Both the position numbers and the translations under genes were made by a program. The notes beneath the pieces are model-generated. The model had not been told where the DNA came from and did no database searches. It worked only from the letters and a program-made list of their open reading frames with translations. Of a stretch of 64,000 nucleotides of DNA, positions 8,883 through 16,875 are shown piece by piece; the first letter of the stretch is position 1, and each line of letters opens with the position of its first letter. The DNA lies in NCBI RefSeq assembly GCF_004354045.1, contig NZ_SMRT01000013.1, positions 127,683-191,682 on the forward strand, in the 5' to 3' direction. Source of the DNA: Paenibacillus piri (GTDB lineage: Bacteria; Bacillota; Bacilli; Paenibacillales; NBRC-103111).

Positions 8883-10505
8883 TTACAACATCGGCTTGAT
8901 GAGAAAAGCCGTGCGGATCCGCAGGCTGGCACTGGGGGAAGTCATCTCATGGCCGAACAGCTGCCTGCATTTATCCAGCCGGTAAATAACGGTGTTGCGG
9001 TGAATATACAGCCGTTTCGCTGTTTCCGCGATGCTGCAATGGTGATCGTAGTATACATGCAGCGTTTGAAGCAGATCCTCCCGTTCTTTATCCTCCAAAG
9101 ATTCCAAAGGAAGAAACGTATCTTTGTAAAACGCCTGCAAATCCTGAACATTTAAAAGACGAAACAGATCGCTCAGCTCGCGGCCGTGAAACAGCTGGAC
9201 AAACTGCCGTTTTTGGCAGTTGCCGCCGAATTCCAGCGCCTCTGCCGCTTCTTTGAAGGTGAGCGGAATGTCGGTCAGCTTCTCTACCTGCTTGCCGACG
9301 CCGAACGACAGCGAGACGCCATGCTGCTGATAAATATTTTCAATGATGCTGGAAAGCTTCTTCGGCAAGCCGGTTGTCGGCGGATTTTTCAGCAGCAGGA
9401 CGATGGAATCGTTTTTCATGAACAGACAGCAGGTCAAATCATGCTTTTGAAACGCCATCTTCAACCAATCATACAGCCGATCCCTTTCGGACAGCTTCTG
9501 TACCTGGGCGGATGTCCAGTTCGATCCGGGCGGCGGGTCCTTCCGCCCTACGACGCAAACGATCGGCTGATTCCCGTTAAGACCGTATCGGCGCCCTCTA
9601 TGAACAACGTCTTCATCGGTTCTGAACAAGCCTTCCGCCAAATCCGAGAAAAATTCGTTTTTGTAGCGCCATGATTTTTCTTTGACCGCCTGCGTTTTGA
9701 GCATTTCGAACCGGATGACATTAATCGCTTGTTCGATGGCCAGCTTGGACAGCCTCAAGTTTTCGTGCGATGGTCCGAGCGTAATCAAGGCGCCGTGAGT
9801 CTGATAGGAAAAGATCGGGTAAACGCGCATGCGCTGTCCCCGGAAGAAAACGGGCTCCAGCAGAGACAGCTGATAAGGGGCGTCAGCCGTGAACAGCGGC
9901 GAGGGCAGCGCGCCGGGAAGCCTTGCGGACAGCTCGCGGTACTGCGGCTGCCGTTTAAAATGAAAGGAGCGAGCGATCGGCTCGAGCTTGGAGCTGAGCA
10001 GGAGGACCGGCTCGCCAAGAAGCTCGGACAGCGCGCCGATAATTTCCGGAAGTCCTTTGCCGGACATGACAATATCGGAGAACCGGCGATGGCTCTCCAG
10101 CGCATATTTTAAATCCTCGGTCGTTTTCTCCAAAATGTAGCTCACCGATTGGTGAACCAGCTCGCCCAGCGTATGCTCCAGCGGCAGCTCGATGATAGGA
10201 AATTGGAGCCGCTCCGCCGCATCGAGAGCCTGCTGCGGAATTTCCCGTAAAAACCGTTTGGTTTTAACGGCAAGCCCGGCGCACCCGACCTCATGCATAT
10301 TGGACACGAGCGTCTCCAAGGCATCGGGCCGGTCTTTCAGTACATAAGCGGTAGTCAGAAGCAGCTCGTTCGGCTTCAGGAAATGAATAATATCGGGGGC
10401 ATCCATAATATTGACCGAGTGTACGCTCCGTTCCAGGCCCGATGTACCGGCGAGAACTTTGCATTGTGCGAAAACCGGTATGTTCAGCAAGTCGAGCAGC
10501 TTCAT
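8883..10505 (-). CDS. PucR-family transcriptional regulator
   Basis: A 540-residue regulator with an N-terminal PucR ligand-sensing domain (LLDLLNIPVF at the start; NELLLTTAYVL near residue 50), a central GGDEF-like domain seen in this family, and a C-terminal PucR helix-turn-helix (SIAETAKRLYIHRNTVIYRL, close to residue 500). Members such as B. subtilis PucR control purine breakdown; others control amino-acid or gamma-glutamyl metabolism. The start at 10505 is chosen because GGTGAGG lies 6 nt upstream; the in-frame ATG at 10523 has none. It is divergent from ywrD-chrA across a 231-bp gap rich in palindromes, so those genes are the likeliest target (inference). Confidence 0.9.
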   Translation of the reverse strand: MKLLDLLNIPVFAQCKVLAGTSGLERSVHSVNIMDAPDIIHFLKPNELLLTTAYVLKDRPDALETLVSNMHEVGCAGLAVKTKRFLREIPQQALDAAERLQFPIIELPLEHTLGELVHQSVSYILEKTTEDLKYALESHRRFSDIVMSGKGLPEIIGALSELLGEPVLLLSSKLEPIARSFHFKRQPQYRELSARLPGALPSPLFTADAPYQLSLLEPVFFRGQRMRVYPIFSYQTHGALITLGPSHENLRLSKLAIEQAINVIRFEMLKTQAVKEKSWRYKNEFFSDLAEGLFRTDEDVVHRGRRYGLNGNQPIVCVVGRKDPPPGSNWTSAQVQKLSERDRLYDWLKMAFQKHDLTCCLFMKNDSIVLLLKNPPTTGLPKKLSSIIENIYQQHGVSLSFGVGKQVEKLTDIPLTFKEAAEALEFGGNCQKRQFVQLFHGRELSDLFRLLNVQDLQAFYKDTFLPLESLEDKEREDLLQTLHVYYDHHCSIAETAKRLYIHRNTVIYRLDKCRQLFGHEMTSPSASLRIRTAFLIKPML

Positions 10506-10736
10506 CGTTAACCTCACCGCCATGTAAATTAATCTTACATTAATAATACATCACGGGCGTTTCAGATGTAAATATACGTTTTATGCAATTTAACCAATGA
10601 AATTTCCAATTCATATGCAGGATGACCAATGACATTGCGATCATTATCGACTAGTATGTAATTACAAACCGCACTTTTATGTTATAAAAAATGACATAAA
10701 TATCGGTCGCTGACCAGGGAAAGGGGAGCACCAGCC
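10506..10736. promoter_or_regulatory. Divergent control region pucR / ywrD with related palindromes
   Basis: AT-rich 231-bp gap between divergent genes. It holds an inverted repeat ATGTAA-N7-TTACAT at 10522-10540, a perfect palindrome TGTAATTACA at 10657-10666 and another ATGTAA half-site near 10567. The shared ATGTAA/TTACAT core suggests operator sites for the PucR protein, but binding is only inferred. Confidence 0.5.
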
Positions 10737-12335
10737 TTGAACAATATTATGCCGTCAGGTTATCGTGCAATGGTCGTATCTCCTCATTATATGGCCAGCT
10801 TGGTAGGGAGCTCTGTTTTGCAGAAGGGCGGCAACGCTTTTGACGCGGCGGTAGCGGTGAGCGCCGCTCTCTCGGTTGTATATCCTCACATGACGGGGCT
10901 TGGAGGAGACAGCTTCTTTCTGCTGTATTCAGCCCAGGAGAAGCGGGTCGTCGGCTTGAACGGCAGCGGACGGGCGGGAGTGGCTGCCAAGCCGGAATTG
11001 TATTTGGAACAAGGCATGGACAGCATACCCGATCGCGGCATCCGCAGCATAGTAACCGTTCCTGGCATGATCGATGCGTGGTGGCGCGTTTGGAGCCGTT
11101 ACGGACGGCTGGAGTGGAGCGAAGTGCTGGCACCCGCCGCCGAGTATGCCGAGCAGGGCTTTCCGATATCGAGAGATTTGCACCGGTGGATGGTCAAGGA
11201 TGAATCCTTGTTACTCAAAGACGATACGCTGAAGACGGTTTATTTCCGGAACGGGAAGCTTCTGAAGGAAGGCGATCGTCTCATTCAGCGTGAGCTTGCC
11301 GAAACATTCCGTCATATTATGAAAAATGGAAGAGACGGCTTTTATACGGGGCCGTTTATGAAAGTGCTGGTCCGTTCGCTGAGAGAAGCGGGAGCGGTAC
11401 TGACCGAGGAAGATTTCATCGGGCATGAAAGCGATTGGGTGGAGCCGGTCTCCACGAGCTACCGGGGTTCGGAGGTATACCAAATGCCGCCTAACTCCCA
11501 AGGCTTTTCACTCCTCATGATGCTGAATATATTGGAGCGCGAGCCGCTCGGCGATATTCCCCGCGGTTCCGCCGCTTTCTATCATCTTGTAACGGAAGCG
11601 GTAAAAAAGGCGTTCGTATACCGCGACAAATACTTGTCCGATCCGGAATTTGTAAACATCCCGCTGGCCGAGCTGACCAGCAAGACACTGGCTGAGAAAT
11701 TGCATGCCGAATCGGCGTTCTCCTCATTCCGGGCTTCGCGTTTCGAGTCGGCCATTATGGGGCAGGATACCGCATATGCGGCAGTCGTGGACGACGAAGG
11801 CAACGCCGCTTCCTTCATTCAAAGCTTGTACTACGATTTCGGCTCGGGCGTCGTAGCTGGCGACACGGGCATTATTATGCAAAACCGCGGCTCGTTTTTT
11901 TCGTTGAAGCAGGGGCACCCGAACGAGCTTGCCCCGAAAAAGCGGACGTTCCACACCTTGATGCCGGGTATGGTTTTGCGTGATGGCTGTCCTTATCTGC
12001 TGATCGGTACGCAGGGCGGAGAGGGACAGCCGCAAACCAATCTCTCCTTATTAACCGGCGTGCTCGATTACGGCTGCACCATACAGGAGGCAATCGGACT
12101 TCCGCGCTGGGTATATGGGCGCACATGGGGAGAAGACAGCGATTCGCTGAAGCTGGAAAACCGCGGGCTGGATCATGGAGCGGACGACCGGCTTCGGGAA
12201 TGGGGCCATGAAGTGGAGCTGCTGTCCCCTTGGGATGGGGTGGCCGGTCAAGCGCAGGGCATTATGATTTCTTCGGACGGTCTGATCAGCGGCGCGGCCG
12301 ACCCCCGCGGCGACGGGGCGGCGATCGGCTGGTAA
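10737..12335 (+). CDS. ywrD: Gamma-glutamyltransferase-like Ntn hydrolase (YwrD type)
   Basis: A 532-residue protein of the gamma-glutamyltranspeptidase family. These enzymes self-cleave so that a Thr becomes the N-terminal nucleophile of the small subunit; here the site reads GQDTAYAAVVDDEGNAASF, with Thr345 aligned to the catalytic Thr. N-terminal family motifs are GGNAFDAAVA and TGLGGDSFFLLY. There is no signal peptide, unlike secreted Ggt, so it is probably cytoplasmic, like B. subtilis YwrD. The start is TTG at 10737 behind GGGGAG; an ATG four codons in is the alternative. It is followed 35 nt later by a chromate-transporter gene, the same partnership as in the B. subtilis ywrABCD cluster. 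Confidence 0.88.
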   Translation: MNNIMPSGYRAMVVSPHYMASLVGSSVLQKGGNAFDAAVAVSAALSVVYPHMTGLGGDSFFLLYSAQEKRVVGLNGSGRAGVAAKPELYLEQGMDSIPDRGIRSIVTVPGMIDAWWRVWSRYGRLEWSEVLAPAAEYAEQGFPISRDLHRWMVKDESLLLKDDTLKTVYFRNGKLLKEGDRLIQRELAETFRHIMKNGRDGFYTGPFMKVLVRSLREAGAVLTEEDFIGHESDWVEPVSTSYRGSEVYQMPPNSQGFSLLMMLNILEREPLGDIPRGSAAFYHLVTEAVKKAFVYRDKYLSDPEFVNIPLAELTSKTLAEKLHAESAFSSFRASRFESAIMGQDTAYAAVVDDEGNAASFIQSLYYDFGSGVVAGDTGIIMQNRGSFFSLKQGHPNELAPKKRTFHTLMPGMVLRDGCPYLLIGTQGGEGQPQTNLSLLTGVLDYGCTIQEAIGLPRWVYGRTWGEDSDSLKLENRGLDHGADDRLREWGHEVELLSPWDGVAGQAQGIMISSDGLISGAADPRGDGAAIGW

Positions 12336-12370
12336 TGGCGTCAGGAAGACGGAAAGGAAAGTGATCGGGC

Positions 12371-12925
12371 TTGTTGAAGAACCTTTGGGATTTATTTGTC
12401 GGGTTCGGCCGTTCGACCTTGCTCGGGTACGGCGGCGGTCCGTCCATCATTCCATTGTATCAGAACGAAGTTGTGGACAATTACGGATGGATGGGAAAGG
12501 AAGAATTCGGTCAGGCGCTGGCATTCGGCAATGCGCTTCCCGGACCGATCGCGACCAAGCTGGCCGCTTATATCGGATACAAAGTGGCGGGCTGGCTCGG
12601 TGCTGCCGTAGCGCTGGGGGCGGTTGTTGTGCCGACGGCGCTGCTGATGGTGCTGCTGGTGTTTATCATGCACAAGCTGCAAAAAAATCCGTATATCCAA
12701 GGCATGATTAAGGGCGTGCAGCCGGTTATTTTCGTCATGCTGGCGATGCTGGCGTTTGATTTTGCGAAATACGCCTTTCAGCGGGGCGGCGGCTCGCTCC
12801 CGTTCCTGCCGTTCCTCATTGCGGCCGTGTTTTTCATATCGGTCCAGTACTTGGGAATGAATGCGGTATGGGGTATTATCGGCTCCCTGATTATCGGTGC
12901 GCTTTTTATGCAGGGCTCAACCTGA
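12371..12925 (+). CDS. Short-chain ChrA-family transporter subunit
   Basis: A 184-residue membrane protein with the chromate ion transporter domain: an N-terminal FGRSTLLGYGGGPSIIPLYQ, the family FGNALPGPIATKLAAYIGY segment, then about five hydrophobic helices. Short ChrA proteins usually work as two tandem, oppositely oriented subunits; here only one is present before the terminator. The start is taken as TTG 12371 (a second TTG follows at once), with a weak GGAAAGGAAAG upstream. It is co-transcribed with ywrD. Chromate transport is the family label; the physiological substrate in this context is unknown. Confidence 0.85.
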   Translation: MLKNLWDLFVGFGRSTLLGYGGGPSIIPLYQNEVVDNYGWMGKEEFGQALAFGNALPGPIATKLAAYIGYKVAGWLGAAVALGAVVVPTALLMVLLVFIMHKLQKNPYIQGMIKGVQPVIFVMLAMLAFDFAKYAFQRGGGSLPFLPFLIAAVFFISVQYLGMNAVWGIIGSLIIGALFMQGST

Positions 12926-12945
12926 CGAAGCTGCAATTTCATGCT

Positions 12946-12989
12946 CCCCGTTCCTGCGCTCTATAAGAGTAGGAATGGGGATTTTTTTT
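12946..12989 (+). terminator. Rho-independent terminator after ywrD-chrA
   Basis: Ten-bp stem CCCCGTTCCT / AGGAATGGGG (one G-T pair), an inner CTCT/AGAG stem, then ATTTTTTTT. Confidence 0.9.
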
Positions 12990-13122
12990 CCAGCCTTGAA
13001 GAAGCGTTCGGCGGATTCGCTACAATCTGACAAAATCAGAAATAATAATTGATTAAACAAGACGAGGTGTAATACAATTAATAGACAATGATTGGAAAAG
13101 GTAGAGTGGGAGTGGGATAGGC

Positions 13123-14268
13123 TTGGCTATTATCGACGTAATCAAATTTAATGGAATAGCCAACCGGAATTGGTTGGTTTATCGGTATCCGGGAGATAGC
13201 TTCGTTTACGGGACGCAGCTTATTGTAGGCGAAGGTCAAATCGCCGTTTTCGTTAAGGGCGGCAAAGCGCTCGATTATTTTTCCGCCGGAACGCATACGC
13301 TTAACGCCAAAAACATTCCTCTTTTGCAATCGTTCATTAACCTCCCCTTTGGCGGGCGAACCCCGTTCACGGCCGAAATCTTTTTTATCAACAAAACCGT
13401 CAAGCTGGATGTTTTATGGGGGACGAACGATCCGATCAGCTTGATCGATCCCAAATATGCGGTCAGACTGAGGGTGCGCGCGTTCGGGCAATTTGGAATT
13501 CGAATTACGGATTACCGCGTATTTTTAACGGAGCTTATAGGCGCCGTAGGCGACGATCAGATCGTGAAATACGAGACGGTTATGAACTATTTCAAAGGCG
13601 TAACCGTAACCAAGGTGAAAACCATTATCTCGGGTATTATCATAAATCAAAAGATTTCCGTGCTTGAGATAACCCCCCGGCTGGAGGAAATATCGGAGAT
13701 CTCGCAGCGAAGTCTGTCCGGCGAATTTGAGCGTTTCGGCATTGAAATCGTTAATTTCTACTTGTCGTCGATCAATTTTCCCGATGAGGATTTTGAAATG
13801 ATCAATAAAATATTAGGGGAAAAAGCCGTATTCGACATTATTGGAGACAACCGTTATCAGGTGAAGCGTTCCTTCGATGTCATGGAAACCGCCGCCGGGA
13901 ATGAAAGCGGGGGCAGCATTGCGGCGGCCGGTGTCGGCCTGGGCCTCGGTGCCGGAGCGGGTCTCGCTGTCGGGAATACATTTGCGAATACGGCAGGCAG
14001 AGCGTTCAACACCCCGCCCCAAGGACATCCGTGTAAGAAATGCGGCGAGTCGAACGAGCCGGATTCCAAGTTTTGCCGCAACTGCGGAGAAAAGCTGATC
14101 GTTGCACAGATCGAATGTTATTCCTGCCGCGCCTTGGTGGATGAACATGCCAAGTTTTGTTCGAATTGCGGCAGTTCGATGATGAAGCAAATATGTCCCG
14201 GATGTCATAAAGAGAACAAGCCCGGAACGAAGTTTTGCTCGGATTGCGGCACCAAAATGGAGGAATGA
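13123..14268 (+). CDS. SPFH (flotillin-like) protein with three C-terminal zinc ribbons (YdjI-like)
   Basis: A 381-residue protein. Residues about 1-250 form an SPFH/'virion core' domain (VYGTQLIVGEGQIAVFVKGG near residue 30); a Gly/Ala-rich linker follows (about 265-300), then three zinc-ribbon pairs: CKKCGESNEPDSKFCRNCG, CYSCRALVDEHAKFCSNCG and CPGCHKENKPGTKFCSDCG. The same plan occurs in B. subtilis YdjI, which works with PspA and the membrane proteins YdjG/YdjH in an envelope-stress complex. No pspA is seen here. The start is TTG 13123 with GTGGGAG upstream. It is the first gene of a tight operon with a membrane protein (2-nt gap) and a TM2 protein. A membrane-associated scaffold role is inferred. 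Confidence 0.85.
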   Translation: MAIIDVIKFNGIANRNWLVYRYPGDSFVYGTQLIVGEGQIAVFVKGGKALDYFSAGTHTLNAKNIPLLQSFINLPFGGRTPFTAEIFFINKTVKLDVLWGTNDPISLIDPKYAVRLRVRAFGQFGIRITDYRVFLTELIGAVGDDQIVKYETVMNYFKGVTVTKVKTIISGIIINQKISVLEITPRLEEISEISQRSLSGEFERFGIEIVNFYLSSINFPDEDFEMINKILGEKAVFDIIGDNRYQVKRSFDVMETAAGNESGGSIAAAGVGLGLGAGAGLAVGNTFANTAGRAFNTPPQGHPCKKCGESNEPDSKFCRNCGEKLIVAQIECYSCRALVDEHAKFCSNCGSSMMKQICPGCHKENKPGTKFCSDCGTKMEE

Positions 14269-14270
14269 GA

Positions 14271-15005
14271 ATGAGACATTTCAATTTTTCCATATTCAAA
14301 GTGTTGAGGCTGCTAGCCATTTTTGTGTTCGACGCGGCTGTCGTTCTGGCTTTCTTTAAACTTTTCTCCGTGCTGCTGCTTGCAGCGCCTGTGAAGTTCG
14401 CGTTTATGACAATTATTTTGCTGACGGGGCTGCTGTTTTTTAACGTATCCGTTCTTTCTCCAAGACTTTTGTTGGGCAGGAGCGGCATTGCTTATCCGAT
14501 TGCCGTCGTTATTTTATCGCTCGTCTACATAGCCGTGTCCAATTTTATTTCGGTCGTCTTTTTAACCGGGAGTACGATTTGGTATTTATGCTGGGAGCTT
14601 TTGATTTTTGCGGGAACGGCAGGTACTTTGTCTGTATTCGGCTTTTTTGCAAGCCGTGAAGATAATGATGCGGACAGGCTTGAGAACACGGAAAAGACAA
14701 CGATCAGCATGCAGCTTATGCTCATCGAACAGTCGCTCATTTCCAAGCAGAACGATGAGACGCTGGCGCCTATCATCCAATCGTTCAAAGCTTTGAAGGA
14801 ACGGATTCAAGCTTCGACCCCTTTTGGAAGAATTACCGGAAACAGCGCCGTATACGAGCTGGAAAATACGATAAGGGACAATTTGGAGTTTTTGCAGCTG
14901 CATGTCCGATCCAATACGATTGACAAAAATTTAAAAGATATTCAAAATCTGATCGAGGAAACCCGAAGGCTTATCATAAGCAGGGAAGCCTTGAATGTGA
15001 GGTAA
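14271..15005 (+). CDS. Four-helix membrane protein with cytoplasmic coiled-coil tail
   Basis: A 244-residue protein, family not firmly recognised. The first ~130 residues contain about four transmembrane segments (LLAIFVFDAAVVLAFF, AFMTIILLTGLLFFNV, YPIAVVILSLVYIAVS, CWELLIFAGTAGTLSV); the rest is charged and helical, likely a cytoplasmic coiled coil. Size and position right after a YdjI-like SPFH gene make it a candidate counterpart of B. subtilis YdjH, which anchors the SPFH/PspA complex; this is inference from context. The start at 14271 has GGAGG 7 nt upstream, inside the end of the previous gene; an upstream in-frame ATG at 14265 is too close to the site. Confidence 0.75.
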   Translation: MRHFNFSIFKVLRLLAIFVFDAAVVLAFFKLFSVLLLAAPVKFAFMTIILLTGLLFFNVSVLSPRLLLGRSGIAYPIAVVILSLVYIAVSNFISVVFLTGSTIWYLCWELLIFAGTAGTLSVFGFFASREDNDADRLENTEKTTISMQLMLIEQSLISKQNDETLAPIIQSFKALKERIQASTPFGRITGNSAVYELENTIRDNLEFLQLHVRSNTIDKNLKDIQNLIEETRRLIISREALNVR

Positions 15006-15029
15006 CTTATAGACGAGGGGGATGTTTTT

Positions 15030-15539
15030 ATGAGTACAAACAACTGTCCGGCTTGCGGAGCGCCGGTTGCGCCTAACATTACGGAATGTAAATATTGCGG
15101 GGAGGCGCTTCCTGTTAATCGTGTCAACCCTGTCAATCAGTCGCAAGGGCCCAATTCATTCGTACAAACGACCGTGCACACGACGGTGAACTCCCAGTCG
15201 TCTTCTCAGGAAACTATGACCATTGTAAATTCTGGCATGAACAATATTCCCAATAATATGCACATGACTAACGACATGTATAATAACAACCCGCCGAACG
15301 CCTACACCAACGTCTATGTTTCCACTAAAAGCAAGACGGCTGCAGGCTTGCTGGCCATTTTTCTCGGCGGCTTCGGCATCCACAAATTTTATTTAGGCAG
15401 GGTAGGCTGGGGGATCGTCTACTTGCTGTTTTGCTGGACCTACATCCCGTCGATCGTCGGCTTCATCGAGGGCATTATTTATCTTGCGTCGAGCGATCAA
15501 TCGTTTAACATGAAGTACGGGAAAACGAGGACTTATTGA
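15030..15539 (+). CDS. TM2-domain membrane protein with N-terminal zinc ribbon
   Basis: A 169-residue protein. The first 25 residues form a zinc ribbon (CPACGAPVAPNITECKYCG), residues about 30-95 are a low-complexity Asn/Ser/Thr-rich linker, and the last 70 are a TM2 domain with two transmembrane helices (AAGLLAIFLGGFGIHKFYLG and the following GWGIVYLLFCW). The function of TM2 proteins is unknown. The zinc ribbon matches those at the end of the SPFH protein two genes upstream, which suggests the operon products bind a shared partner or each other (inference). A GAGGGGG ribosome site precedes ATG, and a terminator ends the unit. Confidence 0.85.
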   Translation: MSTNNCPACGAPVAPNITECKYCGEALPVNRVNPVNQSQGPNSFVQTTVHTTVNSQSSSQETMTIVNSGMNNIPNNMHMTNDMYNNNPPNAYTNVYVSTKSKTAAGLLAIFLGGFGIHKFYLGRVGWGIVYLLFCWTYIPSIVGFIEGIIYLASSDQSFNMKYGKTRTY

Positions 15540-15570
15540 TGACATAGGCTGTACAATGCTGTAAGGCCGA

Positions 15571-15611
15571 GACGCCGGTCCTTTCGTTTATGGAGGAAAT
15601 GGCGTCTTTTT
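15571..15611 (+). terminator. Rho-independent terminator after TM2 gene
   Basis: GACGCC pairs with GGCGTC, with an inner CCTTT/GGAGG-type stem, followed by TTTTT. Confidence 0.8.
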
Positions 15612-15689
15612 GTATACGCAACTAATGGCGGGGAATAATTGCTTCTCCCTACCGAAACTACTTGCTTGATCATGAAAGGCCGGGATTCG

Positions 15690-16067
15690 ATGAAGCCGTT
15701 TACGATGAGAGTCGTACAAATCATACAAAGCATTCCTGAAGGATACGTCATGACTTACGGGCAAATCGCCGAGCTGGCCGGGAGCAAGCGGGGAGCCAGA
15801 CAGGTTGTGCGGATTTTGCATTCGCTCAGTCATATCCATGAGCTGCCCTGGCACAGAGTCGTCAACGCCAGGGGCGAAATCGCGATCAAGGACGAAGAGT
15901 CCCGGTCATTGCAAATGCTCTATTTGGAGCAGGAGGGCGTGCTGTTGAACGGCGACGGACGAATTGATCTGGACACGTACCGCTTCATGCGTTCGAGGGA
16001 GGATGACGACCTGTACTATTCGCATCCACCGTTGTCGGGTAAAACAAGCAGCAGGCGAAACAGATGA
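15690..16067 (+). CDS. Alkyltransferase-like protein (ATL; MGMT fold without reactive Cys)
   Basis: A 125-residue protein covering the DNA-binding domain of O6-alkylguanine-DNA alkyltransferase. The active-site motif PCHRV is replaced by PWHRVV, with Trp54 where the methyl-accepting Cys would be. Other family parts are the N-terminal TMRVVQIIQSIPEGYVMTYGQIAELAG and the helix-turn-helix region GARQVVRILHS. ATL proteins bind O6-alkylguanine lesions, flip and bend the DNA, and hand them to nucleotide excision repair instead of repairing directly. The start at 15690 has GAAAGG upstream; in-frame ATGs at 15672 and TTG 15639 lack a good site. The Ser/Arg-rich tail is probably disordered. Confidence 0.88.
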   Translation: MKPFTMRVVQIIQSIPEGYVMTYGQIAELAGSKRGARQVVRILHSLSHIHELPWHRVVNARGEIAIKDEESRSLQMLYLEQEGVLLNGDGRIDLDTYRFMRSREDDDLYYSHPPLSGKTSSRRNR

Positions 16068-16074
16068 TAATCGA

Positions 16075-16632
16075 ATGGAGGTAGTTGAAGTTGATCGAGG
16101 GATGCATATCGAACAGTTATCATCGATTGGCGAGCATAAGGAGGAGCTGTCGAAGCTTCTGATCCGGGTCGTAGAAGACGGGGCATCGATCGGATTTTTG
16201 CCCCCACTGCACGCGGCTGAAGCGAACAGCTATTGGGAGAACGTGCTGCAGCCGGAAGTGGTTCTGTATGTCGCACGGCTCCATCACCGGATCGTTGGCA
16301 CGGTCCAGCTGCAGCTGTGTATAAAGCCAAACGGCAGTCATCGGGCCGAAATCGCCAAATTAATGACCCATCCGGACTACCGGCGCAGTGGTATCGGCCG
16401 TTCGCTTATGCACACGGTTGAAGAAAGGGCGCTGCAGGAGGGCAGATCGTTATTGGTTCTGGATACGAGAGAAGGCGACCCTTCCAATCGGCTGTATGCG
16501 TCGCTCGGCTTTATTCAAGCCGGCCGTATCCCGAACTATGCGTTATCCGCCAACGGCGAGCTGCACGCAACGATTCTTTATTATAAATACGCCGATTCGC
16601 CCAGCTCGGCGGCTTCTGCGTCGCTCGACTAA
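16075..16632 (+). CDS. GNAT-family N-acetyltransferase
   Basis: About 185 residues with the GNAT acetyl-CoA fold: YVARLHHRIVGTVQLQL (strands 2-4), AEIAKLMTHPDYRRSGIGRSLM containing the R-R-x-G-I-G pyrophosphate loop, then LLVLDTREGDPSNRLYASLGF and the terminal AGRIPNYALS strands. The acceptor substrate is unknown. The start is uncertain: ATG 16075 lies just after the ATL stop with no clear ribosome site, and ATG 16102 is an alternative. The C-terminal Ser/Ala-rich residues run into what looks like an antisense remnant of another gene. It may be co-transcribed with the ATL gene (7-nt gap). Confidence 0.82.
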   Translation: MEVVEVDRGMHIEQLSSIGEHKEELSKLLIRVVEDGASIGFLPPLHAAEANSYWENVLQPEVVLYVARLHHRIVGTVQLQLCIKPNGSHRAEIAKLMTHPDYRRSGIGRSLMHTVEERALQEGRSLLVLDTREGDPSNRLYASLGFIQAGRIPNYALSANGELHATILYYKYADSPSSAASASLD

Positions 16633-16639
16633 CATCCTT

Positions 16640-16770
16640 GTGGATGCGTTCATTTATTTCGTGGACATTGCCGAATGGATCGACAAATGCGGCGTATCGG
16701 GTATCGGTATTTTGCGCCGGCGACTTGTGCAGAAATCGAATCCTCTGCTTGGTGACTGTATTGTGACAGG
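16640..16770 (-). pseudogene. C-terminal remnant of a VOC/glyoxalase-family protein
   Basis: Read on the minus strand, this gap contains DTRYAAFVDPFGNVHEINER preceded by IRFLHKSPAQNT. This matches the end of vicinal-oxygen-chelate (glyoxalase/bleomycin-resistance) proteins, where D-P-F-G-N-x-H/W-E carries the metal-binding Glu. The rest of the domain is missing upstream on that strand, there is no start codon, and the frame runs antisense into the acetyltransferase end. It is best read as a decayed gene fragment. Confidence 0.5.
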
Positions 16771-16875
16771 TTGACGCATAAATTCGAGAGGATTATGGGT
16801 TAACATATGAAGTACACGTCATATGCCGGTTACCATAAGAGCGGCGCAGATTCGCAGGATAGGGGTGGGAGATTG

